A DNA stretch of 64,000 nt from JAKZVK01 sp965248255. GTDB lineage: Bacteria > Acidobacteriota > Terriglobia > Bryobacterales > UBA6623. Position 1 is the stretch's first letter. Each line of letters begins with the position of its first letter. The stretch lies in the NCBI GenBank assembly GCA_965248255.1, contig CBDFIW010000002.1, positions 248,001-312,000 on the forward strand, written 5' to 3'. Under the pieces are notes generated by a model. It was not told the origin of the DNA, did not search any database, and was given only the letters and a program-made list of their open reading frames with translations. This document shows positions 26,027-34,189 of this stretch, in pieces. Made by a program: the position numbers and the translations under genes.

Positions 26027-27040
26027 ATGCGGTCCTTCCATGTAGGCCGGTGCGCCGCAGCGGTTCTCGTCCTGACCGCTTGGAGCGGCTGTGCTGACCG
26101 CACCGCAAGCGCCAACACGCCGCGGGAACCCCGTCTCATCACGCTGGCCGGAGCCGGGCCGCAAGGACGCTATTTCAAGGAAGTCTCGCTGATGTCGAAG
26201 TTGCTGACCGACAAGATGCCCGGGGTCATCGCCAACGGCGTGATCGGCAAAGGCATGTCGGTCGGCAATCTCAAGCGCATCGCCGCCGCCAAGATCGATG
26301 GCGGCCGGTTCTTCCGCTTCGATCTCGAAAACGCGTACGAAAGCAAACTACAGTTCGATCGAGAAAGCAGTGGATCGCTCAATTACGAGAACGTCGTTGT
26401 CTGGATGAGACTCAACACACAGCTCTTCCGAGTTGTCGCCGTGGCCGAGATCCGCTCCTACGCCGACCTACGGGGCCGAACCGTCGTCATCGGCGGCAAA
26501 GGGACGGGTGAGGAGACCCTCGCCGAACAGATCCTGGCCCATTACGGAGTCACACGAGACAACACCGACTTCCTCTACATCGAGCGCACCGACGGTCAGC
26601 AGACCCTTGCCAACCGTCAGGTGGATGCCATCGCCTTTGCATATTCGCGGAACAACCGCGGCCACCTCTCCCCAGTGTTCGCCGCGCGGACCCAGGGTGA
26701 GGAAGTGGACTTTGTTGCACCCGAGCCCGAGGGAACATCCCGGCTGCTCGCTGCCGAGCCGGCGCTCTTCCTCGACACCAGAGGCGAGCCGGTCTTCAAC
26801 CGGCCCGATCTGCGTGGCATCGCCTTCCACACAGGGTTGGCGATCCGAGGGGATCTCCCCGAACCACTGGTCTACGAGATGACGAAGACCCTGTTCGACC
26901 ATTGGGACGAAATCGAAGAGTCCCTGCCGTGGTGGAAAGAGCCGGGCGAGGGCGATCTAGCGTCCGCCGCCGCCATGAAGCCGTTGCCCTACCATCCGGG
27001 CGCGGTTCGCTTCTACCGCGAACGGGGCGTGTGGGAGTAA
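26027..27040 (+). CDS. TAXI-family TRAP transporter solute-binding lipoprotein
   Basis: A 337-residue periplasmic binding protein. The lipobox is seen at the end of VLVLTAWSGC, near residue 26. The mature part opens LITLAGAGPQGRYFKE, matching the start of TAXI proteins, and contains SYADLRGRTVVIGGKGTG and LFDHWDEIEE. It should capture a carboxylate or similar solute for the fused permease at 27241. ATG 26027 has AAGG seven bases upstream; the frame open from 25937 overlaps the comA-like gene. A 159-base MITE separates it from the permease gene. The substrate cannot be inferred from sequence. Confidence 0.85.
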   Translation: MRSFHVGRCAAAVLVLTAWSGCADRTASANTPREPRLITLAGAGPQGRYFKEVSLMSKLLTDKMPGVIANGVIGKGMSVGNLKRIAAAKIDGGRFFRFDLENAYESKLQFDRESSGSLNYENVVVWMRLNTQLFRVVAVAEIRSYADLRGRTVVIGGKGTGEETLAEQILAHYGVTRDNTDFLYIERTDGQQTLANRQVDAIAFAYSRNNRGHLSPVFAARTQGEEVDFVAPEPEGTSRLLAAEPALFLDTRGEPVFNRPDLRGIAFHTGLAIRGDLPEPLVYEMTKTLFDHWDEIEESLPWWKEPGEGDLASAAAMKPLPYHPGAVRFYRERGVWE

Positions 27041-27059
27041 CGAGCGTCCCGCCGTCTAA

Positions 27060-27218
27060 TAGTGGAATGTCGCGGAGATTCCTTAGTTGTCGGAGTATCC
27101 AGCGAGACTGTAGGGGCGGGCCCGGTGCCCGCCCCGGCTGCTCTGCTCTGTAGGGGCGGACCCCTGCGCCCGCCCGGCTGCTCGTTTACCATTAAGTTTT
27201 CTTTGCGACAGTCCACTA
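27060..27218. mobile_element. MITE family 1, copy A (159 bp, TA-bounded)
   Basis: The left end reads TAGTGGAATGTCGC; the right end reads GCGACAGTCCACTA, whose complement is TAGTGGACTGTCGC. The ends are thus near-perfect terminal inverted repeats bounded by TA, the target of IS630/Tc1-type transposases. The interior holds two modules of about 35-40 bases, each starting TGTAGGGGCGG and containing a GGGCGGG/CCCGCCC hairpin, then CGGCTGCTC. No reading frame is present. It fills most of the gap between the TRAP binding-protein and permease genes. Confidence 0.75.
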
Positions 27219-27240
27219 GCAAAGCAAACCAATCCGCCAG

Positions 27241-29106
27241 TTGAACCCGCCTGTGGACCGTTTCCTCGAGTTGGCGAAGCATTGCGCCGTCGCGCTGTTC
27301 GTCGTGACCAGCAGTGCTTTCGCGCTCTACACCGGAGCCACCGGCCCTTTTCAGGCGCCCATCCAGAGGGGCTTCTTCCTGCTCGCGGTGTTGCCGCTGG
27401 TTTTTCTGCAACTGCCCTCGGGCCTGTTTCGCAGGCCGGCCGCCGAAACCGCGTTCGGGCTGGTCCTCAGTGGGCTTTGTGTTGCCGTCATCGGCTGGAA
27501 TCTAGCCGATTTCGAACGGCTCTATTCCGAACCCTTTATCGGCACCTTTGATGTAGCACTGGGCGTGATCGGCTTGCTGCTCGTCCTTGAAGCGGTTCGC
27601 CGGACGGTCGGGGTCGGCGTGTCGATCGTGCTGCTTCTGTTTCTCGGTTACGCGTTGCTGGGACCCTACGTGCCCATCCCAACCTTGCGGCATGCCGGAC
27701 TCGACCTGGCCGATACGGTGAGCCTGATCTTCTATGGCACCTACGGGGTGTTCGGTACGCCGGTGGGCGTGTGCGCGACGTTCATCGTTGTGATCATCAT
27801 GCTGGGCGCGTTTCTCACGGCCACCGGCGGCGCCGAGATGTTCATGAACATCGGCAAGGTGCTGGCCGGCCGATTCGTGGGCGGACCCGCGAAGATCGCC
27901 GTTGTCAGCTCCTCCCTCATGGGCATGATCACGGGCGCGACCGTAGCCAACGTCGCGACCACGGGGGCGGTAACGATTCCCATGATGAAGCGCGCGGGCT
28001 ACGAGCCGCGCTTCGCCGCCGCCGTTGAGGCCCTCGCCTCCTCCGGCGGCCAGTTGATGCCCCCGATCATGGGCGCCGCCGCGTTCGTGATGATCGATTA
28101 CCTCAACATCTCGTACCTCGAGTTGGTCCACCGTGCGATCGTACCCGCTCTGCTCTATTTCTTTGCGGTCTTTGTGATCGTGCACTTCCGTTCGGTCAAA
28201 GACGGCGTGAGGCCACTCGCTCGAGAAGAGTTGCCAAGCCTGCGCGTGGAACTGGCCCGCCGGGGCAACATGCTGCTCCCGATCGTCGTGCTGATTGGGT
28301 TGCTGTCGATGCAATTCAGCGTCATGTACGCGGCGTTTCTGGCAGTCGTTTGTGCGATGGTGGTTGGCCTGGCGCGGCCCGACACTCGGCTGCCGCCGCG
28401 CGGCTTCTATCGCGCCTTCGAAGATGCCATGCGCGGCATGCTTACCTTGACGCCGGTCTGCGCCGGGGCCGGGATCATGATCGGCGTCATGACCGCCACC
28501 GGCCTCAATCTCAAGATCACCTACCTGATTGAAGACATCGCCGCGGGGAACCTCTTCGCGACGCTTGTACTGACAATGGTCGCCTGCATCGTTCTCGGGA
28601 TGGGTCTGCCGACCGTAGCGGCCTATGTAGTGTTGGCAACACTCATTCCCACGACGCTAACAAGCTTGGGCGTCAACCCCATAGCGGCACATCTCTTTCT
28701 CTTCTATTTCGCGATCCTCTCGGCTATCACGCCCCCCGTTTCGACCGGCGCGTACGTCGCGGCGGGTATCGCCAACACCGATCCGGTGCGCACGTCGTTT
28801 ACCGCCATCCGGCTTGGCCTGATCAGTTTCCTGCTGCCGTTCGCGTTCGTCTACGAACCCGCGTTGTTACTGCTGGGGGATTGGACCGCCATCGTGTTGC
28901 ACGTAGGCTCGTGCGCGGCGGGAATCTTCTTCTGGGCCATTGCGATCGAGGGCCACTTCCAAACCCGCGTCCCCGGGCCTGCCCGGGCCGGCTTGCTGTT
29001 GGCCGGCGTCCTGCTGATCTGGCCGCAGGTATGGGTCTCGTTCGCCGGCGCGGTCTTGGGCGGGATGACGATGCTAGCGAGCAACCGGCCGGCGAGCAAA
29101 CGATGA
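27241..29106 (+). CDS. TRAP transporter fused permease (4TM/12TM, TAXI type)
   Basis: A 621-residue inner-membrane protein with about sixteen hydrophobic segments, fusing the small (DctQ-like) and large (DctM-like) permease units. DctM-type stretches include GGPAKIAVVSSSLMGMITG, ATVANVATTGAVTIPMMKRA, ASSGGQLMPPIMGAAAFVM and LGMGLPTVAAYVV. It should take up the solute bound by the TAXI protein with Na+. The assigned start is a TTG at 27241; GTG 27253 is an alternative, and neither has a good ribosome binding site. This raises the question whether the MITE displaced the original leader. Confidence 0.92.
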   Translation: MNPPVDRFLELAKHCAVALFVVTSSAFALYTGATGPFQAPIQRGFFLLAVLPLVFLQLPSGLFRRPAAETAFGLVLSGLCVAVIGWNLADFERLYSEPFIGTFDVALGVIGLLLVLEAVRRTVGVGVSIVLLLFLGYALLGPYVPIPTLRHAGLDLADTVSLIFYGTYGVFGTPVGVCATFIVVIIMLGAFLTATGGAEMFMNIGKVLAGRFVGGPAKIAVVSSSLMGMITGATVANVATTGAVTIPMMKRAGYEPRFAAAVEALASSGGQLMPPIMGAAAFVMIDYLNISYLELVHRAIVPALLYFFAVFVIVHFRSVKDGVRPLAREELPSLRVELARRGNMLLPIVVLIGLLSMQFSVMYAAFLAVVCAMVVGLARPDTRLPPRGFYRAFEDAMRGMLTLTPVCAGAGIMIGVMTATGLNLKITYLIEDIAAGNLFATLVLTMVACIVLGMGLPTVAAYVVLATLIPTTLTSLGVNPIAAHLFLFYFAILSAITPPVSTGAYVAAGIANTDPVRTSFTAIRLGLISFLLPFAFVYEPALLLLGDWTAIVLHVGSCAAGIFFWAIAIEGHFQTRVPGPARAGLLLAGVLLIWPQVWVSFAGAVLGGMTMLASNRPASKR

Positions 29107-29181
29107 GCCCCGGCCGAGCCGCTGCCTCACGGTCGTGGGATGGCTAGCCTAGGCTAGAGGGCGCGTCGGCATGCGAGCACA

Positions 29182-30069
29182 TCACTTGTCCGCCCGCGCC
29201 TGCAAGAACTTCAAGAATTCCGCCGCCGTCGATGAGAACGTCTTCTTACGCCGATGGACAATCCCAACCGGACGCACAAGTTCCTCGGCTTCAACCTTGC
29301 GGGTCACGAGGCGGCCCTCGGTCACCTCCTGCCTCACGGTGCGTTCGGGCAGAATGCTCACGCCCGAACCGATCGACAGCGCTTCCTTGATCATCTGGAT
29401 GTTGTCGAACTCGAGCACCACCGTCCGATGAAGCCCATGCTCACGGAAGAACCGGTCGACGGCCTTGCGGATCGAAAGATCGGGGTCGAAGCTGACGTAC
29501 TCTTGGCCGGCGAGATCGGCGACTCTCACTGACGGTTTGTGCGCAAGCGGGTGGCTCGGGTGGCAGACCAACACCATCTTTTCGACCCGCCAGTCCATGA
29601 TCTTGAGACCCTTCACCGGGTTCGGATAGCTCACCAGCCCTAGGTCGGCCTGGTCGTCCCGTACGGCCTCATACACCTTCTCGGGTCGCATATAGTCGAG
29701 ATGGACGTGAGCCTGCGGATGCAAATCTTCAAACCTCTCGCGGATGCGCCGCATCTCGTATAGCCCGATGGAGTAAATCGAAGCGACTCGTACCGAACCG
29801 ACCAACTCCCCTTTGAGCGAGTTGATCTTCGAGCAAGCTTCTTCGTAGCACCGTACGATGTCGCGGCTCGCCTCGTAGAACAGCTTGCCCGCCGGGGTCA
29901 GCTTCAGCGGCCGGTTGCTGCGGTCGAACAGTTGCACACCCAGATCTTTCTCGAGCTGTCGCAAGAACTGGCTGGCGGCAGACTGGCTCATGCCGTTCAG
30001 CTCGGCCCCGCGGCTCACGCTGCTCGTCTGCGCGATGTCGCGAAAGACCTTGAAGTGACCCGTGTTCAT
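29182..30069 (-). CDS. LysR-family transcriptional regulator (CysB/CbbR-like)
   Basis: A 295-residue regulator. The N-terminal winged helix-turn-helix covers about residues 1-62, with AELNGMSQSAASQFLRQLEK as recognition region and LFDRSNRPLKLTPAG. The C-terminal effector-binding domain runs from about 88 to 290 (SVRVASIYSIGLYEM, then SIGSGVSILPERTV). It is convergent with the TRAP permease gene. A perfect 9-base inverted repeat in the AT-rich gap just upstream (30092-30129) is a plausible autoregulatory site. The ligand is unknown. Confidence 0.92.
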   Translation of the reverse strand: MNTGHFKVFRDIAQTSSVSRGAELNGMSQSAASQFLRQLEKDLGVQLFDRSNRPLKLTPAGKLFYEASRDIVRCYEEACSKINSLKGELVGSVRVASIYSIGLYEMRRIRERFEDLHPQAHVHLDYMRPEKVYEAVRDDQADLGLVSYPNPVKGLKIMDWRVEKMVLVCHPSHPLAHKPSVRVADLAGQEYVSFDPDLSIRKAVDRFFREHGLHRTVVLEFDNIQMIKEALSIGSGVSILPERTVRQEVTEGRLVTRKVEAEELVRPVGIVHRRKKTFSSTAAEFLKFLQARADK

Positions 30070-30091
30070 GGCGTGTCACCATAAGGATAGC

Positions 30092-30129
30092 TTATTTAGA
30101 TGTATAGCGGGAATTCACTCTCTAAATAA
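30092..30129. promoter_or_regulatory. Inverted repeat upstream of the LysR gene, probable operator
   Basis: TTATTTAGA (30092-30100) and its exact complement TCTAAATAA (30121-30129) are separated by 20 bases. Both arms are AT-rich in an otherwise GC-rich window. They lie 23 bases upstream of the LysR start codon, a usual place for a LysR-type dyad and a promoter. Confidence 0.5.
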
Positions 30130-30179
30130 TGGTTACCGATTTCCCACGCCAGGCACGGGCCGGAAATCTCTTTTCCCCT

Positions 30180-31139
30180 TCACGTCACCAACGTCGAGAT
30201 CGTAGTCGGCGCGTTGCCCTCAAACCGATTGTTGACGAAGATCAGCGCCGGGGCCTGTTTTCCTGCCTCGTTGATCAAGTGCTTGAGTGCGTCGGTCCCC
30301 TCGGGATACGGGTCCTTGACTTCGGTGTAGGGGGAGAACTGCCTCACCGCCTGCTCGTAGCGGCGGCCCGGACGCAGCAGCGCGCGGCTGACGACAAGGT
30401 CCGTCGTCCGCGCCTCGCGGATGGCGCACTGATCCGCCAGGCTTGGCATCTTCGCCCAACTCGAGAAGACGTGGGCGACTGCATGGTTTCTGAGGGCGGC
30501 GAAGTACGAGGTATCCAGGAACTCCTGGTTGCGAATCTCGACTGCGTAGCGGAAGGTCCCGGGGAGCCGCGCAAGGAAAGGCTTCAAGTCCGCCGCGAAC
30601 TCACTTGCGCCGCCGGGATACGTACGCCGAGAGAAGGCGCCGAATTCGAAGATCAATGCCGCGACCCGAGAGCGGTAGGGCGCGAGCGGCTCGAGGAACT
30701 GCGACCGCAGGACCTCGGCATCAAGAAACGACGGGTTGCCTGAGCCCGCCCGAGCTCCATAGCGATCGTGACGCGGCCAAACGGCGACGCTGATCTCCTC
30801 GGGAACCTTGAAGGCGAACTGGAAGCGGGCCGGGGCATAAGCGAACAACCGCTCCCAGTAGTCAGGCGAGGGGACCTGGTAGAACGAGAAATCCCCGCAA
30901 ACCACCGGGAAGGTCTCCGCGTACTCGGTGAGACAAGTCTGCTCGAACTTCTTGCGGGAGAAGCGTCCGCGGCTGAGGTAACGTTCGCGTGAGTAGACTT
31001 GTCCCAACCAGCCTTCGTATTTCCAAGAGCTGGCGCCGATCAGGATTCCCTCAGCGGAGAGCTTGCGGAGTTTCTCGGCGAGACGATCGCGAGGGCAGCC
31101 ACCGATCAGTCGTTCGTCGAAGAGTGGCAGCGTGCTCAA
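30180..31139 (-). CDS. DUF72-domain protein (YecE-like)
   Basis: A 319-residue TIM-barrel-like protein of the DUF72 family. It has the family's N-terminal ILIGASSWKYEGWLGQVY, VVCGDFSFYQVPS and FQFAFKVPEEI, and later YAVEIRNQEFL and PALIFVNNRFEG. The family's biochemical role is unsettled. The start appears to be a TTG at 31139 (STLPLFDERLIGG); no ATG lies close by. It is divergent from the PQQ-propeller gene. Confidence 0.88.
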   Translation of the reverse strand: MSTLPLFDERLIGGCPRDRLAEKLRKLSAEGILIGASSWKYEGWLGQVYSRERYLSRGRFSRKKFEQTCLTEYAETFPVVCGDFSFYQVPSPDYWERLFAYAPARFQFAFKVPEEISVAVWPRHDRYGARAGSGNPSFLDAEVLRSQFLEPLAPYRSRVAALIFEFGAFSRRTYPGGASEFAADLKPFLARLPGTFRYAVEIRNQEFLDTSYFAALRNHAVAHVFSSWAKMPSLADQCAIREARTTDLVVSRALLRPGRRYEQAVRQFSPYTEVKDPYPEGTDALKHLINEAGKQAPALIFVNNRFEGNAPTTISTLVT

Positions 31140-31264
31140 TGTGGCTCAAGCCTATCACAGGCGCACAAGATTCCAGCAACCGCGACGGATTGGGGACCTG
31201 TGGCCCCCGCCCGACTGCTCCACCGATGGTGTGCTACCTTTCTTATTCCCGTCAACAGCCGGCG

Positions 31265-32539
31265 ATGCTTCCTTTCCCTATGCGACACGTGACGAAGCTC
31301 CCCGGCCGCCGCCGGCGTTGGGTTGCTGTCATCCCGACGGCTCTGTCTGCGTTTCTGCTCTCCGCCGTAAGCGCCTCGGAGTGGCCCGAGTTCCGCGGCC
31401 CGACAGGACAGGGTCATGCCACCGAAACCGGCCTGCCACTGCGGTGGAGCGAATCCCTCAACGTGGTCTGGAAGGTTCCCGTTCCTGGGCTCGGTTGGTC
31501 GTCCCCGGTGATCCGGGGTGAAAAGATCTGGATGACCACGGCGACGGAAGAGGGGCGTTCGCTGCGGGTGGTGTCGGTAGACAAGTCCTCGGGCCGCCTT
31601 CTGCAAAACTTTGAAGTGTTCCACGAGGATACTCCCGCCAAGATCCAGCGGAAGAACAGCCACGCGACGCCGACACCGATTCTCGAAGGTGACCGAGTCT
31701 ACGTACACTTCGGCCCGCAAGGTACAGCCGCACTCTCGGGTGCAACGGGCCGGGTGATCTGGCGCAACCGAGAGCTCCGCTACGTACCGGGGCACGGCCA
31801 AGGCGGCTCGCCCGCTCTCGCCGGAGACCTGCTGGTGATCAACTGCGACGGTGTCGACCGCCAGTACGTTGTCGCGCTCGACAAGAATACAGGCGCGGTC
31901 CGTTGGCGCACAGACCGCCGCGACGCTGGTATGGCGTTTAGCACACCGTTGGTGATTCGGGAGGGACCGCGAGCGCAGGTGGTCAGCGTGGGTGCGAGCG
32001 CAACCGTCAGCTACGAGCTCGCCACGGGCAAGGAACTCTGGTTCATCCGCTATGACGGGTTTTCAAACGTGCCGCGGCCGGTCTACGGTCATGGGCTCGT
32101 CTATGTCACATCCGGCTATTACAACCCTGTCCTGTTCGCAGTTCGGCCCGACGGTCGTGGCGATGTGACGGACTCTCGCGTCGCCTGGCGCTTGCAGCGG
32201 GGCATTCCCCTGACACCTTCACCGCTGCTGGTTGGTGACGAGATCTACGTCGTTAGCGACAAGGGAATCGCCACTTGCCTTGATGCGAGGACCGGCGAGA
32301 CCCACTGGCGCGCGCGGCTCCAGGGAAACTACTCACCGTCGCCCGTGCTGGCCGACGGCCGCATCTATTTTCAGAATGAGGACGGCTTGACCACCGTCAT
32401 TGAGCCGGGTACGACGTTCAAGAAGCTGGCGGAGAATCAAGTTGACGGCCGCACCCTGGCGACGATTGCGGTGTCGGACAGCGCCATCTTCTTGCGCACC
32501 GGTTCCCACCTGTATCGGATTGAAGAGCGCCCAGACTAG
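31265..32539 (+). CDS. Exported PQQ-type beta-propeller protein
   Basis: A protein of about 424 residues with a signal sequence (WVAVIPTALSAFLLSAVSAS) followed by WPEFRGPTGQG. This opening is typical of the large planctomycete/acidobacterial family of PQQ-like repeat proteins. At least five propeller blades are suggested by tryptophan-docking repeats such as GAVRWRTDRR, GKELWFIRY and GETHWRARL. It is likely periplasmic and structural or ligand-binding rather than a dehydrogenase, since no PQQ catalytic residues are obvious. ATG 31265 and ATG 31280 are both possible starts. Its stop codon TAG at 32537-32539 is also the first three bases of a MITE copy. Confidence 0.82.
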   Translation: MLPFPMRHVTKLPGRRRRWVAVIPTALSAFLLSAVSASEWPEFRGPTGQGHATETGLPLRWSESLNVVWKVPVPGLGWSSPVIRGEKIWMTTATEEGRSLRVVSVDKSSGRLLQNFEVFHEDTPAKIQRKNSHATPTPILEGDRVYVHFGPQGTAALSGATGRVIWRNRELRYVPGHGQGGSPALAGDLLVINCDGVDRQYVVALDKNTGAVRWRTDRRDAGMAFSTPLVIREGPRAQVVSVGASATVSYELATGKELWFIRYDGFSNVPRPVYGHGLVYVTSGYYNPVLFAVRPDGRGDVTDSRVAWRLQRGIPLTPSPLLVGDEIYVVSDKGIATCLDARTGETHWRARLQGNYSPSPVLADGRIYFQNEDGLTTVIEPGTTFKKLAENQVDGRTLATIAVSDSAIFLRTGSHLYRIEERPD

Positions 32540-32565
32540 TGGAATGTCGCGCAGATTCCTTGGTC
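32537..32565. mobile_element. MITE family 1, copy C, left part (interrupted by an IS481-like element)
   Basis: TAGTGGAATGTCGCGCAGATTCCTTGG matches the left end of copies A and B. The remaining core reappears beyond the IS at 33946-33986, so the IS entered this MITE. The first three bases are the stop codon of the upstream propeller gene. Confidence 0.7.
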
Positions 32566-32570
32566 TGAAC

Positions 32571-33854
32571 TTACCGGGCCATAGGTAACACTTTATGCCA
32601 AGCACATAGGTAACACTTCTCGTCCGGGGTGGGGCCGGACGTAGGGAGCCCGGAGGGCGACCGCAGTCCGGTCCCACCCCCGGACGAGTGGCCCGCCGCC
32701 GGGTCCGGGCAAGGCCGCAACCGCCACCCCCGTTCGTCGAACAGGCCCAGCTCGTAAAAGGAAAACCATACCCGCCACACCCCCTCCTCGATCGCCTCCA
32801 GCCCCACCCGCTCGCCGTTGAGTCCCTTGCCGACAAACACTCGTTGACGCCGCCAGCGAAGCTGCCCATCCACCACGCGCCGCACCGCCATCGCCGCCGG
32901 ATACTCCGGCTCCTTCAGCCGCGAGGGATACTCCCGCCCCGAGCCCTGATAACACTCGCTGGGCGTCCGCAGCTCCAGCCCCTGGTGCGGTCGCTCTTCG
33001 TTGCAATCTTGGCGAAAGCAATCCAACGCCCGCTGCTGCGCCCGCAGGTTCGCCGCCGGCGGCGAGGCCGTCTCTTGCTTCAGCGTGCGGTGCATCCTCT
33101 CATGCCGCCCGTTCTGTTCGGGATGTCCCGGCTCGATCCGCTGCGGATAAATCCCCAACTTGATCCACCATACCGCCAGCCGTGACAGCCCGTGCACCGC
33201 CAGCGTCGCAAACGGCGGCCCGTTGTCGGTGCGCAGCACCCGCGGCAAGCCAAACTCCCGAAATGTGGCTTCAAACAACGGCTGGACGTGTTCTCGATCC
33301 GGTGTCGCCACCGCCTGGCAACGCAATAAGTAACGGCTAGCCGCATCCGAGATCGTCAACGGATCGCAGCGCTGGCCGTCTTGGGTGCGGAACCAACCTT
33401 TGAAGTCGGCGCACCAAACCCGGTTGGGCTCGCTCCCCGGCGTCAGCGGCGGTGCGGTCGGTGCGGCGCGCGCCCGGCGCCGCCGCGGCACCGTCAGACC
33501 GTGTCGCCGCAGCAGATTCCCGATCGTGCTCACCGCCGGCCAAGCCACCTCGGGCTGCGCCCGCTGCAGCCGCGCTTTCAAGGTGACCGCGCCCCAGCGC
33601 GTGTGCTGTGCCCGCAGAGCGAGAATCTCTTGCTCGATCGCGGCCGCGGTCTGCTGCGGATGGCGTCGCGCTGCTCGGGAGCGGTCCTGCAATCCTTCCC
33701 AGCCCTGCTGCCCGTAGCGCTGCAGCCACTTGTAGCCGGTCTTGCGACTCACGCCGTAGCGCCGGCACAGCTCGGCCATCGACTCGAGTTTCCTTTCCCA
33801 GTCCACCACAAAGCGAGTTCTCTCGTTTCGCACACAGGTCTCCTGCCAAGGCAT
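32571..33854 (-). CDS. IS481-like transposase (DDE)
   Basis: A 427-residue transposase. N-terminal helix-turn-helix region: CRRYGVSRKTGYKWLQRYG. The rve/DDE core shows Asp in WCADFKGW, Asp in LRTDNGPPF and Glu in GRHERMHRTLK, with normal spacing. A C-terminal beta-rich part follows (QRVFVGKGLNGERVGLE). The final residues (KCYLCAWHKVLPMAR) are encoded by the terminal inverted repeat and the flanking MITE, so the stop codon at 32571-32573 lies outside the element and the last residues depend on the insertion site. The frame is intact and the element could be active. Confidence 0.88.
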   Translation of the reverse strand: MPWQETCVRNERTRFVVDWERKLESMAELCRRYGVSRKTGYKWLQRYGQQGWEGLQDRSRAARRHPQQTAAAIEQEILALRAQHTRWGAVTLKARLQRAQPEVAWPAVSTIGNLLRRHGLTVPRRRRARAAPTAPPLTPGSEPNRVWCADFKGWFRTQDGQRCDPLTISDAASRYLLRCQAVATPDREHVQPLFEATFREFGLPRVLRTDNGPPFATLAVHGLSRLAVWWIKLGIYPQRIEPGHPEQNGRHERMHRTLKQETASPPAANLRAQQRALDCFRQDCNEERPHQGLELRTPSECYQGSGREYPSRLKEPEYPAAMAVRRVVDGQLRWRRQRVFVGKGLNGERVGLEAIEEGVWRVWFSFYELGLFDERGWRLRPCPDPAAGHSSGGGTGLRSPSGLPTSGPTPDEKCYLCAWHKVLPMAR

Positions 33855-33926
33855 AGATCATTCCCTCTCAGAAATGTTTTATGCCTCAAAGTGTTACCTA
33901 TGTGCTTGGCATTAGGTGTTACCCAT
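32581..33926. mobile_element. IS481-like insertion sequence
   Basis: The element is bounded by imperfect 38-base inverted repeats, 32581-32618 and 33889-33926. The left repeat begins ATAGGTAACACTT; the right, complemented, begins ATGGGTAACACCT, and both continue through GCCAAGCACATAGGTAACAC. GGTAACAC occurs twice inside each end, probably double transposase-binding sites. A CCGGG-type match just outside both ends suggests the true ends lie a few bases further out. It has inserted into MITE copy C; no target duplication is obvious. Confidence 0.8.
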
Positions 33927-33945
33927 GTCCCCGGTCAATACCGCC

Positions 33946-33986
33946 GTAGGGGCGGGCCGCTGTGCCCGCCCGGCTGCCCGTTTACC
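33946..33986. mobile_element. MITE family 1, copy C, right part
   Basis: The stretch beginning GTAGGGGCGGGCCGCTGTGC and ending GTTTACC matches the core of copy B at 38991-39030 almost exactly. The right terminal repeat (GCGACAGTCCACTA) is missing; instead the sequence passes into another dispersed repeat (CCCCTCACTGGCGTT, 33996-34018). No gene lies between here and 34190. Confidence 0.65.
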
Positions 33987-34189
33987 GGGTTCCTGACCCC
34001 TCACTGGCGTTGAGGGCTCGGTTGCTTCAGTGGCACGCTGCTCTTCGATCCTTGACACCTTTGTGCCGATGTCGATGACGGCCAGAGCAAACCATATCGC
34101 ACGGGCGTGGCGCGCTACGTACGTAACGGTACCCAGCCGTCCCGTTTTCAATTGATACACACGGCCATGGTTGCGACAATGAGGGCAGC

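Noticed and set aside
33381..34013. Plus-strand 210-residue frame across the IS481-like element end
   Set aside because: It runs antisense to the transposase and through the terminal repeats; no protein character.
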